This document shows, one piece after another, positions 10,287 through 19,439 of a stretch of DNA of 31,323 bases. The position numbers were made by a program, and so were the translations under genes. Position 1 is the first letter of the stretch. Every line of letters begins with the position of its first letter. The notes beneath the pieces were generated by a model. The model saw only the letters and a list, made by a program, of their open reading frames with translations. It was not told the origin of the DNA and did not search any database. Source of the DNA: Chara braunii (taxonomy: Eukaryota > Streptophyta > Charophyceae > Charales > Characeae). The stretch lies in assembly GCA_003427395.1 (NCBI GenBank), contig BFEA01000121.1, positions 1,801,939 through 1,833,261 of the forward strand, in the 5' to 3' direction.

Positions 10287-10666
10287 GGGACTCGTTCCAC
10301 ACCACTTGAGTTCAAGAGCGAAGCGAAAAATCATTGTTCACTTTTTTGCGTCCCAAGGTTGCACCCTTGAAACTCGCGACACAGCCAAAATCACCCTTGA
10401 ATTCAAGTCACCTACCTTGGGTTCAAGTGCCAGCGGATACCGCCAGCACTCCAAGTGGGACCTTCTTTTTGTTTATCTATTTTTTCAGCAGGCTATCCTG
10501 GTGCAGGATTGGTCAAGCCGTGGAGTTCGGTTTCAAGTGCAGCCTGTTCAAGGGTTTCCTCAAGTGTACATGGAACCATAAATCGAGTAAGTGTAAATTA
10601 ATCACAATTTCTCGTTTAGTGTGCACTTGAAACTCAAGTATTTTCAAGTGGTGTCGAACGAGGCTC
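10287..10666. mobile_element. MITE, PIF/Harbinger-like, TAA target duplication
   Basis: The terminal inverted repeats are 23 bp and match at 20 positions: gggactcgttccacaccact.. at 10287-10309 against the reverse complement of 10644-10666 (gagcctcgttcgacaccact..). TAA lies immediately outside both ends (10284-10286 and 10667-10669). The 380-bp interior codes for nothing recognisable but is rich in cttgaa/ttcaag words near both ends. A TAA/TTA duplication with termini of this kind is typical of PIF/Harbinger (Tourist) non-autonomous elements. Confidence 0.72.
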
Positions 10667-10874
10667 TAAACCTTCTGGAGCATTGGCCACGGGGGGAGGG
10701 TCCCCGGTACACTGCGTGCAATCAGGAGCCTTGAAAATCAGAGAGGCTTGTGGGACGAGGGGAACGTGGGATCAGGACCATTTTTTTACAGGAGTGTTCA
10801 CTGCGCGCCAGTGAACCTGGGCGCACTGTTCTACGGCTCTGTGCGGCGATCCTTGGGAGTATCTCGCAAGTTCT

Positions 10875-11011
10875 ACCGTCCGATTGTTTTTTTTTTTTCT
10901 TTTTTTTTTCCCCACACAACAGATCTCATGTATTTCAAATACGGTCCTAGTGTTTTTTTTGTTGTTTTATTTTCCCACACAACAGATCTCATGTATTTCA
11001 AATACCGTCCC
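10875..11011. repeat. Tandem duplication with poly-T tracts, period about 63 bp
   Basis: The block cacacaacagatctcatgta..tcaaatac occurs at about 10911-10945 and again at about 10975-11007. Each copy is preceded by a T-rich tract and a gtcc..ttgt motif. Confidence 0.85.
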
Positions 11012-11689
11012 ATTGTGAAAGGATGAAGGCAACACCATGGAAGAAGAAGAAAGAAGACTAGCAATGGCCGATTACTCTTCGCACGCAAATACTGATATTG
11101 CAACAAAAGTTCCCAGTGTGTACTCATGCTCGAAAACGCACCCGCGTTCCTCTATGTTTCAACCGGGTGCTCTCTGGTCTCATCAGGAGGCTGTCCACTA
11201 TCCCAGCACCTTGAGGCCCACCAGTACTTTGCCACCCACAAGCGTACGAGGGCCGATGTGGCCTTGCCCTCATTTAATACTGTCGACCTTCCCTCGCACG
11301 CCACTCTGCCCTTACCTCTGCTACTCTCTGATTGGCCCATCATTCCTGCGTCGGATCCAAGTACTGTCCTACGCAGCCGCTCAATCTCTCGTTTGGGGGT
11401 GTCGCGTACGTGCTGGACTGTCGTGCAATCCCAGGTAGTTCACGTGCATGTCCAGGTCCGAAAATACCTGGGTATTCAAAATTCAAAAAGACTCTCCTCG
11501 CTTTCCCCGCCCGAAATCCGTTATTTCCACCTAACTTTTCTCTCTTCTCCTACTGCTACGTATTCTCCTTTTCCCTCCTAAATTCAGAAAGCCACGTGGG
11601 CTCCGTCCTACTGTACCGTGCCTGCTTTATTTCCGAGCGATGATGCCTGTGTGGGCCTAACGGACTTTTACATATAATCGTTACTACCT

Positions 11690-12090
11690 CTAGACTAGTA
11701 TACAGCCGCCGGAGGCAGGTCCTACCTGGTACTTCCCCCAAAAGACTATGGTACAGCACGGTCCCGTGTGTGATTGCTACTAATTCGGGCTCGTTTGGAA
11801 TCCCCCCTTTTTTCCAACAAAGCTCAACTGAATGAAAACCATGGAATTTCGGAAATACGGGGATATGTATTTTTTGCACTTGACCGCATCCTAGTATACA
11901 TCCGCCAGTGGTGGGTCCTATCGGACATGTCCCCTAAGAAACCAATTACTATCAGCTCCGCCTATTTCAGGAGATTCCTCCCCCCCCCCCTCCCCAACCA
12001 AAAATTCAACCAAATGGAAATGCAGAACCCTGGAAATTAATTTATTAGAACTGCAAACCGAATCACGGGAAGGAATACGGAATAAATGAA
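11690..12090. repeat. Degenerate tandem repeat, period about 196 bp
   Basis: ctagtatacagccgcc at 11695 recurs as ctagtatacatccgcc at 11891. Both copies continue through ..gggtcct/caggtcct.., a C-rich run, and ..aaccatggaat../..aaccctggaaat... The similarity is visible but eroded. Confidence 0.5.
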
Positions 12091-12236
12091 AATAATTAGT
12101 CGCAAATCCCGGAATACGGGAAATAACTGGCCACAAAAACGGATACACCCCCCATTACCCGTACCTTTCTACTACGTATCACGTAAGCACAGACATTTCC
12201 TATCTAGTTCCCTCTGCCTCCCTGTTAACAACTGCC

Positions 12237-12553
12237 TTATACCAGGCTATCGAGGAGCATTTTCCATGTCTCCTCACTAGTCCTGGTACCCGTGGCAAAC
12301 TTTGCCAGGGAGGATGCGAAGAACGCTAGGGTGTATCCCCGGCGTCTGAGCTCCAGCTTTGCTGTCAGTACCGGGATGACCACTGCGCATCCCGAATTGG
12401 CCATGCGGCGGATTCTATGGAGCGTGCCCACAATCGCTCCGTACTTCGCCCTTTTGTCCGAGAATGAAGTGAAGTCTTGAAAGCTTACGAATGACATCTC
12501 TCCCTTGACGATCCAGTCTTAGTTTTTCATTTGTGGCGCAACCAAGAATCTGA
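12237..12553 (-). pseudogene. C-terminal part of the Penelope-like reverse transcriptase (separated by insertion)
   Basis: This minus-strand segment ends in a TAA at 12237-12239. Removing the plus-strand gypsy element and one 5-bp target copy makes its reading frame (codon starts at 12551, 12497 and so on) continue exactly from the RT frame that stops at 22431. It would be the region after the RT palm: FTSFSDKRAKYGAIVGTLHR, then RRGYTLAFFASSLAKFA. A TAA at 12519-12521 (after APQMKN) interrupts it. No endonuclease domain follows, which fits the GIY-YIG domain lying upstream of the RT in this element. Confidence 0.75.
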
Positions 12554-12558
12554 CAGGG
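12554..12558. other. Left target-site duplication (caggg)
   Basis: caggg just before the 5' LTR pairs with cagag at 22431-22435 just after the 3' LTR, one mismatch in five. Five-bp duplications are usual for Ty3/gypsy integrases. Confidence 0.65.
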
Positions 12559-12899
12559 TGCAGCGGGCCTCTATCTGCCCTGGCCTACAGCCAGGGCCTA
12601 TTCGGCCATTTGCCAGTTCGGTCTGTGGGACCAGGCCGTGTACTGTTTCAGTCCAGTCCAGTCCTGCCCGGTACCACTGTTGGTACCAGGCCAGTGCAGT
12701 CCAGTCCAGTCAGTCCGCTGGGGTTATGACCCCAGCTGCAGTCTGTATTCTGGATCCTTCTTCATTTTGCACTTTTGGAGTACGTGTGTGTTGAGTCCAC
12801 GTCGGAGCGGCGCTGTCCCTTCCAGCTCCATCACCATCTCGTCCCTCTTAACCCTTCGTCTCGATCCTGATGGACCGCCATCCCGGCAGGTCCGTCACA
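12559..12899 (+). repeat. 5' LTR of element B
   Basis: It begins tgcagcgggcc and ends tccgtcaca. It contains a series of palindromes: 12577-12597 (gccctggc/gccagggc), 12665-12693 (two ggtacc), 12717-12736 (gctggggt/accccagc) and 12868-12897 (tgatggacc/ggtccgtca). A run of cagtc repeats lies at 12690-12715. Confidence 0.9.
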
Positions 12900-12900
12900 C

Positions 12901-12913
12901 TGGTATCAGAGCT
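12901..12913 (+). other. Primer-binding site, initiator Met tRNA
   Basis: tggtatcagagct lies one base after the LTR end. Plant LTR elements primed by tRNA-iMet carry TGGTATCAGAGCC, so 12 of 13 bases fit. This fixes the plus orientation of the element. Confidence 0.92.
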
Positions 12914-13440
12914 GGAACGTTCCCCGCTCCCACCCACCCTGACCCCCAACGTTGGAAAAAACGGTGTAAGCCCGAGAGTGGGTTTTTGAGGTGTTTCTCG
13001 GGCGTTTTCGTAGTAAACAGCAGGCGAAAAGGTCCAGCGGCGACGGAGCGAGACGGCGCTGACAGGTGGTAGAAAAAAGAGAGGTAGTGCGCGCAAAGGC
13101 CAAGGACACCGCACATGTACGCGCCACGTGCCCACGCTGCCCCACTGCCCCGCTCCCGAATTATCTTTATCCGGGATCCAAGATGCATGTTGCGGCCAGG
13201 GTTTGAACATGGGCAGCTCTTGGTCATGCGCGTGCGTAGCCACCACTGTAACACGCTGGCCACAATATATCTATGGCTCAATAGTGCGGCACACTGATGT
13301 TGAAGAGGTGTTGTGCCAACTATTTACACCCCCCCCAGTGAACACCGACCAGCACGACAGCAGCACGTGGCCGTCTGCAGTGCCACGTGGCAGCTTGTCG
13401 TGGAGGTTGAAGACCCCCTTGGCTAGGGGGCTGCGCCACA

Positions 13441-13497
13441 TACATATATATATATATATAATATATATATATATATTTATTTATTTATTTATTTTTT
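13441..13497. repeat. TA and TTTA microsatellite
   Basis: An alternating ta/at run followed by several ttta units. Confidence 0.9.
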
Positions 13498-13774
13498 TCA
13501 CTATTTTTCCACTGCTGCAGCAGCAGTTTGGCAGCAATTCAAGATTCCCCCCCCTGGCTAGGGGGCTGTGCAACTGTGGCAGTAGGGTGGCTGATCAATA
13601 GCTCAGCCAACCCTGAAACATCATCATCATTGTCTTATATTGTTGCGGCAGCAGGCGAGCAACATCTTGAAGGCCAAGATCCTATGGATCTTGGTAGTGC
13701 TCTTCTCTTGGCCACCCAAGAGTTTGGTATCACCATCCTACCCACTAATCTACTCTCCCCCAACCCCTTTTCTC

Positions 13775-14261
13775 NNNNNNNNNNNNNNNNNNNNNNNNNN
13801 NNNNNNNNNNNNNNNNNNNNNNNNNNNNNNNNNNNNNNNNNNNNNNNNNNNNNNNNNNNNNNNNNNNNNNNNNNNNNNNNNNNNNNNNNNNNNNNNNNNN
13901 NNNNNNNNNNNNNNNNNNNNNNNNNNNNNNNNNNNNNNNNNNNNNNNNNNNNNNNNNNNNNNNNNNNNNNNNNNNNNNNNNNNNNNNNNNNNNNNNNNNN
14001 NNNNNNNNNNNNNNNNNNNNNNNNNNNNNNNNNNNNNNNNNNNNNNNNNNNNNNNNNNNNNNNNNNNNNNNNNNNNNNNNNNNNNNNNNNNNNNNNNNNN
14101 NNNNNNNNNNNNNNNNNNNNNNNNNNNNNNNNNNNNNNNNNNNNNNNNNNNNNNNNNNNNNNNNNNNNNNNNNNNNNNNNNNNNNNNNNNNNNNNNNNNN
14201 NNNNNNNNNNNNNNNNNNNNNNNNNNNNNNNNNNNNNNNNNNNNNNNNNNNNNNNNNNNNN
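13775..14261. other. Assembly gap (487 N)
   Basis: An unbroken run of N. Open frames spanning it have no meaning. It lies just left of the tandem hairpin array, so an unassembled part of that array is a likely content. Confidence 0.99.
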
Positions 14262-14417
14262 ATCTCCTCTTTTATTTTTTCCAAAAATTCGAATTATCTT
14301 ATTCCCCACCTTCTTTTCCATTTTCTGATTTATTGTATTTTATTTTTATTTATTCTGAAAATTTGAATTTCTTTGCGGCATCCTCAAATCTGATTAGGAC
14401 TTGGTCATTCTTCCTTT

Positions 14418-14782
14418 CGGTACACATTTTGACCCCGTGGGGGTAACGAACTGTTGCCGAAATTTTCTGTTTTTGTTTCATACTTAATCCTTTTCAGCAC
14501 ATTTTGACCTCTTGAGGGTAGCAAAGTGCTGGCAAAATCTTCTCATTTTACTTGGCCTTTCTTCTTGACGGCACACTTCGACCCCATGGGGGTAACGAAA
14601 TGTTGCCGAAACTTTTGAAAAATCTAACACTTAGTTTCTCTTCACCTCCTCATCTACTTATTTATTTATTTATTTATTTATTTAAAAATTATCATTTGCG
14701 GCATTGTAAAACTTAGTGTGCTTCTCTTAGTCTCTCCTTCCTCTTTGCACCTTTGTTACCCCATTAGGGTAGAAAATGCTGC
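14418..14782 (+). repeat. Array of four related hairpins
   Basis: The copies are at 14418-14459, 14496-14533, 14569-14608 and 14747-14782. Each follows the plan (c)ggcacattttgacccc - short loop - ggggtaacgaaatgttgcc(g), which folds on itself. In copy 2, cctc pairs with gagg where copies 1 and 3 have cccc with gggg, and agcac pairs with gtgct. In copy 4, taccc pairs with gggta. Flanks such as tttgcggcat recur at about 14374 and 14695, suggesting a longer repeat unit of roughly 320 bp. Confidence 0.75.
14655..14685. repeat. TTTA microsatellite
   Basis: About seven consecutive ttta units followed by aaaa, between hairpin copies 3 and 4. Confidence 0.92.
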
Positions 14783-14985
14783 CAAAATTTTCAAAAAAAA
14801 AAAAAAATCTTTCTTCTCACATTTTTCTTATTTCTTTTTTTCTTTATTTTTATTATTCATTTTCTTTTATTTTTATCTCGAAATTTCACTGTTTATTTTA
14901 TTTTCTCTCCCCCTCCCCTCCAGGGCTAGTATCTTCTCTTCTTGATTCGGTCGCCGCTACCCTACCCTACCCACCCAAGCCCCAG

Positions 14986-15030
14986 TTAGGGTTTGCTTAG
15001 GGTTTTTTTAGGGTTTAGGGTTCTCCTAAC
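14986..15030 (+). repeat. Short TTTAGGG-type (telomere-like) stretch
   Basis: The words ttagggttt, ttagggttt and tttagggtttaggg occur within 35 bp, followed by cctaaccc. They resemble plant-type telomere repeats or telo-box promoter words. Too short and imperfect to be a telomere. Confidence 0.6.
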
Positions 15031-15252
15031 CCTCCTACTTTCCCACCTCCTCTCGTTGGGCACCTGGACCCGAAGAACTCCTCTCCCTTCAATCCGATTC
15101 GCACTACCATCTCATGCACGACCCGCTGGTCACAGAGTGAGCCGACTCACGATTACCCATTCCTCTCCCGCAGTCCCCTCCCTCTCACCGGTGGTCCCCT
15201 ATCCCCACGCCATAACCCATCTCCTTCCCCACATTTTCCTCCACCTTCCGCC

Positions 15253-17081
15253 ATGTCTACCCCCATGCGTCCACTACCCACGGACAAGACTACAACTGAG
15301 GAGATCGTCGCGGCGCCCTCCGTCTCTAAGGCGCCCACCCACCCGACGGTCTAGGGTTAGCACTCTGTGGCCCCCACGGACCTTTGCGCTGTTCTTGCGT
15401 CTCTCCTTGCACCTCTGCAAGAGCGACTCAATGAGCTTGCACCCCTGGAGAGGCAAGTCAATGCGCTCGCCCTTGAAGTTGACTGCCTCAAGGGTTCTCC
15501 TCATCGCTCTCCCCACCACTCCCAAACCCCATCCCCTACCGGCTCAGAGTCCAACTCTCCACGACTCCAGGGATGGAAACGTGGTGGTTCATCCTCCTCC
15601 GCGAGCCAGGCCCAACACTCCCCCTCCGCAATGGTGAGTGTTGTTGCCGCTCAGACCATACCGTTTGTTGCGACGCATCCACCCTTAGACAACCCCACCC
15701 TTCATAGGTTGCTCACCCTTCTTCTTCCTATACCGCCCCTCCCACCTCTGTCTTGCCGGTTCGTTTCCCTCGACCAGCTCCCCCCGCTCTACCCTCCAAC
15801 CTCGCTACTCCGTCACAGTTGGCTGCGGTCATTGCCTTCACGTTTGTTGGACCTTCCACCAGCAGCCCCGACTCTCAACATGCCACCACTTCTACCCCTG
15901 CATCGGCCTCGACGTTTGCCGCCAGAGTGCAGGCCCATCAACTCCTCTCCCCTCGCCTTCAACATAGCGGTCCCACCCTTGTGCGTTTGCCGAATATACC
16001 CGACTTCGATGGTACAATGCGTGTGTCGCACTGGTTGCAGGTTGCCACATGTGCGCTGACACTAACTAACACTGGTCAGGCATTGTGGTGCTCCACGCTC
16101 ACAACTAAATTGTGAGGCAGCGTGTTCTCCACATGGGAGAACTATTATACTCATCATACTCGCTCAGGTGAGGCTCCCCCTCTTGCGGATTTCACTGCGT
16201 TCCTCCATGACCTCTATGACACTCTCCACGATAAGACTGACGCCTTAGATCGGGTCACCCACTCGCAGTGGCGTGGGTCCTCCGCACCAGCCAATCTTGA
16301 GCGTCACATCAGAGTGTTTCAGGATGCTCGCCTCATTTGCAATGAAGCACTTCTACCTGAGGTCCTTTTGACCAACAGGTTCGTAGTCAGTCTTCCGACT
16401 GACTACCGCATCGAGCTCTGGCGACAGAGCTTTACCTCCTCAGAGCAGGCCTATGAGGCTGCTCGACAGTACCAGAAGATGAGGAGTCGCTTCTGCGACG
16501 CCCCACCTTCTTTGCGATCCACCACCAGCGCCACCCAGTCACGCGGCACCACTCGCGGTCGATCCTCCTTCGTCGGCCGCTTTCGCCGACCAGATCGACC
16601 TCGAGCGTCATTCTCTCGACGCTACAGTTCTCTGGAGTAAGGCTAGGACGCCTCGGTCGAGCTTGACCCTATCCTTGGGGACGCCCCCGAGGACATCGAG
16701 CTCCGAGACGTCATCCAATATCACTTGGATGACAACACTGTCCTGGTGGCCGACCGCCTGCGGATGGCCATCTTTGCCATGGGTCGTGCACCCAGTCGGG
16801 TTGCACAGGCTAGCGCCCGCACGTTCACGGTTCGTCCAATACACCTCCCGCAGGGTTTTGTCACTCCTCGTGGTGCCCTATCCCCTAAGGAGCGTGTCGC
16901 CCTCGAGCCCCATCGTGGCTGCCTTCGTTGCCGCCAAGATGGACACACCTCCTCACGATGTCCATACCATGCCGCCCTTGATCGGCACAACGCTTACATT
17001 TTCCGCCAGCACCGATCTGAGCCCCCCCTGGCCCTGCCCTGCCAGCCCCACCCAACTATCCACGGTGCAGTGTGCCTCTAA
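15253..17081 (+). pseudogene. gag: gag of element B, broken, with intact CCHC knuckle
   Basis: A likely start is the ATG at 15253 (MSTPMRPLPTDKT). Two TAG codons follow at about 15352 and 15358. The same frame then continues with LLAPLQERLNELAPLERQVNALALEV, a probable short coiled coil, and is lost near 15650-15750. From 15753 one frame runs to 17081 with stops at 16113 (TGA) and 16638 (TAA, followed by a TAG). It shows the gag core (LPNIPDFDGTMRVSHWLQ, STWENYYTHHT, FQDARLICNEALLPEVLLTNRFVVSLPTDYR), an Arg/Ser-rich linker and a zinc knuckle near the end. Gag would assemble particles and bind RNA. Confidence 0.8.
16920..16961 (+). other. CCHC zinc knuckle of element B gag
   Basis: CLRCRQDGHTSSRC fits C-X2-C-X4-H-X4-C. 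The related fragment at 27575-30304 has Tyr in place of the first two Cys. Confidence 0.88.
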
Positions 17082-17970
17082 GGCCTCGCACGTAGCCGGG
17101 TTCCCGACCACCAAGTCCCGATTTGCCCCTTTGACTACCCCACCAGAGGATCCTCAGGACAGGACAGACACAGTTTCCTCTGTCCCACCGCTTGTCGACG
17201 TACCGTCTGCCCCACAGCAGACCTCCCCATCTAGTCCTTCCCCTCCGACACTTCAGACGCGTCGCGCCATTCACACAGCTCGTTGTACTGCCCAGTCGGC
17301 GACTCGCGATGACGTTGTGTCATCTCTCCTGGATTTGAGCATGCGTCAGGCTCGCTAGGAGCGACTCACGAGACACGTAAACATCCTGCGTTGTCTTCTC
17401 GCTTTGTTCTCTAACCCTGATCGCACCCTCCCCATCATCCCTATTCGCCTGGGGACATCTACGAGGGTGTATTGCGCTTTGTGGGACTCTGGCTCGCAGG
17501 GAGACTTCATTCACTCTCCCGTGGTTGACGAAGCTCACCTAGCTACCTCCAGGTCTCGCTCTCCTACCTCTGTTACCCTCGGAGATAACAAGGCGCAGCG
17601 CTTCTTCGATCAGACGGTCCCCGACCTCCACTGCTCCCTCACCCTCCAACCATCGGATACCCAGGCGCCTCGACGATACCATTCCTCCGCATACTTCGAC
17701 GTGTTGGAGACTGGGTACGACTTTATCCTTGGCACTCCCTGGTCTCACCGGTTCCGTGGCACAGAGGCCGAATGGGTGACTGAGACACTCGTTCTCAAAA
17801 CGAAGTGTGGTCAAACCCATCGAGTCGCCTTCATTGGAACCACGGACAACACCCCTCCAGACCTACCTCCCCAGGACCCTCGTCCCTCTGGTCCCATCAA
17901 GACATCACCTTCACTTCTCCTCGTCAGTTTCCTCACTTCATACGACAGGAGGACGTCACGTTCTACTTAG
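17045..17970 (+). pseudogene. pol: Protease region of element B
   Basis: The retropepsin active site is ALWDSGSQGDFIHSP (about 17480-17530), and the C-terminal half shows YDFILGTPWSHRF. The upstream part is a Pro/Thr-rich linker, TRRAIHTARCTAQSATRDDVVSSLLDL, also present in the minus-strand relative at 29370-29951. One in-frame TAG lies at 17356-17358 between linker and protease. The frame is lost near 17940, because coding similarity to the relative continues in another frame (NVMDRLRYDPLYPEVELISLEP). The active-site Asp is present. Confidence 0.85.
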
Positions 17971-18660
17971 TGAACGTCATGGATCGTCTTCGTTACGATC
18001 CACTTTATCCCGAGGTTGAGCTCATCTCACTGGAGCCCGATCCCCTTGACCCATCCTCCATCTTTGCGGCTCCCATCTCCACTTCCACCCATCAGCTTGC
18101 GGATACCCTTCGGCATCCCAAGTCCCTACATCGCTAGCGAGTCCACCCACACGTCTCGTGCTGACGTAGACGTTGAGGAACTCATGCGGTTCACGACCGA
18201 CTTAGAGTCCGCCATTCACAATTTGATTCGAGAATATCGCGACGTTTTCCCCCGCATTTCTCATACAGCGAGATCCCTCCGATGCGCGGTGTTGAACATT
18301 TTATCCATCTCGTGCGTGACTATTGTGTCCACCATCAGGCACGCTACCGACTCTCAATAAAGAGGCGACGGAACTCAAGCGTCAGCTTGAGGAGCTCCAT
18401 CGACTGGGTTTCATTAAACCCAGTAACTCCCCTTGGGGTGCACCTGTCCTCTTTGCTCGCAAAGCGGACGAAACTCTTCGCCTCTGCATTGACTACCGCG
18501 GCCTTAACAGTTATACGATTAAGAACAACTATCCCATGCCTCGCGTGGATGAGCTGTTTGACCGTTTGGCAGGCAACCGCTTCTTTCCGAATATTGATCT
18601 TCGTAGCGGTTACCATCAGATCCGCGTAGCCACATAGAATCAGCCAAAGATTGTCTTTCG
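17970..18660 (+). pseudogene. pol: Protease-RT linker and first half of RT, element B
   Basis: The linker carries VELISLEPDPLDPSSIFAAPIS, then VDVEELMRFTTDLESAIHNLIREYRDVFP, with several frame changes. From 18323 the RT reads [66 protein letters not shown] and [14 protein letters not shown]. These are RT fingers and the block with the first catalytic Asp (NIDLRSG). A TAG ends the frame at 18635, where the minus-strand relative has Glu (VATEDQPK). Confidence 0.88.
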
Positions 18661-19333
18661 GTCGTGTTTCGGCCACTACGAGTTCATGGCAGCACCAATG
18701 CACCCGCCACCTTCCCGACGGCGATGAACGACATCTTCAGGGACATCCTCGAAGCATAAGTGCTCGTATACCTGGACGTCATCCTGATCTACAATTGTAC
18801 CTTAGACGACCATCTCAAACACCTCTGCGATGTCCTATAATGCTTACACAAGCATCACTTCTGTGCCAAGCTTAGTAAGTGTCGCTTTACCCAGAGAAAA
18901 GTGGACTTCCTAGGACACCATGTGTCTGACCAGGGTCTCTATATGGACGACGCGAAGATCACTGCTATTGCAGTGGCCCATTCCCACGTCTGCCAAGCAG
19001 CTTCGCAGTTTCCTAGGCCTCATGAGTTACTATAGTAATTTCATCCAAGGATACACTAGATACTTTTACATCCTTACCTCCACCATCCTTTGGAAAAACC
19101 CGCTGTGGTTTTGGACACCCCTGTGCGAGGACGTCTTTCGCGCCCTCAAGATGGCGGTGACTTGTGTGTCGGTTCTTCGCCTCCCCGATTTTGATCGTCC
19201 GTTTATCGTCACCACCGATGCGTTAGATTTTGTAGTAGGAGCTGTACTCTCTCAGGTGTTTCCCTCTCCTCCGGATTCACCTTATCCCCATGTTCCTCCT
19301 TTCCCCCCTCCTCCTGCTGACACTGCTTCTTGA
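18638..19333 (+). pseudogene. pol: RT palm and start of RNase H, element B, catalytic residue lost
   Basis: The segment follows the TAG at 18635. Compared with the relative at 28078-28590, about 13 bases are missing near 18690, removing the MSFGLTN block and shifting the frame. The catalytic box reads VLVYLDVILIY (YLDV at 18769-18780, gac then gtc) instead of YLDD. Further stops lie near 18757 and 18837. From 18920 the connection (SFLGLMSYYSNFIQGYTR) and RNase H start (RPFIVTTDALDFVVGAVLSQVF) are readable, the latter carrying the first RNase H Asp. This RT cannot be active as it stands. Confidence 0.88.
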
Positions 19334-19439
19334 CTCACGCCTATCCTCCCACAACTTCCCTCTACTGAACGTCCTTGATTTACTTACTCCCCGACCATCG
19401 CAGAGGATGGGAATGTCGAGGCTCGTGTTGGGGATTGCC

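Larger units (their letters stand above)
10670..12236. other. Stretch without recognisable gene, probably 3' flank of the Penelope-like element
   Basis: No protein family is recognised. It contains a tandem duplication at about 10875-11011 and a diverged repeat of about 196 bp at 11690-12090. The right part lies directly downstream of the stop codon of the Penelope-like RT (minus strand), so it may be that element's 3' untranslated end; the boundary is not visible. Confidence 0.45.
12914..15252 (+). other. Long leader of element B
   Basis: About 2.3 kb without a recognisable gene. It holds a TA/TTTA microsatellite (13441-13497), a direct repeat of the hairpin word ttggctagggggctg (about 13419 and 13555), the assembly gap, four conserved hairpins, TTTA repeats (14655-14685) and TTTAGGG-type words (14986-15020). 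Some of it could be a separate insertion inside the leader. Confidence 0.6.

Noticed and set aside
11037-11438. 133-codon plus-strand frame starting MEEEERRLAMADYSS
   Set aside because: No recognisable domain, no support from neighbours, and it lies in a gene-poor, repeat-rich stretch. A chance frame is the simplest reading.
11785-11810. Second MITE end (gggctcgtttggaatcc)
   Set aside because: It resembles common plant MITE termini, but I could not find a matching inverted end or target duplication nearby.
13528-14446. Long open frames over the assembly gap
   Set aside because: They are open only because N codons contain no stops; no evidence of coding on either side.
14986-15030. Chromosome end
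   Set aside because: Only a few telomere-like words, inside a retrotransposon leader; not an array.
14993-15637. 214-codon Arg/Pro-rich plus-strand frame
   Set aside because: It overlaps the start of gag in another frame; the composition is that of a shadow frame.
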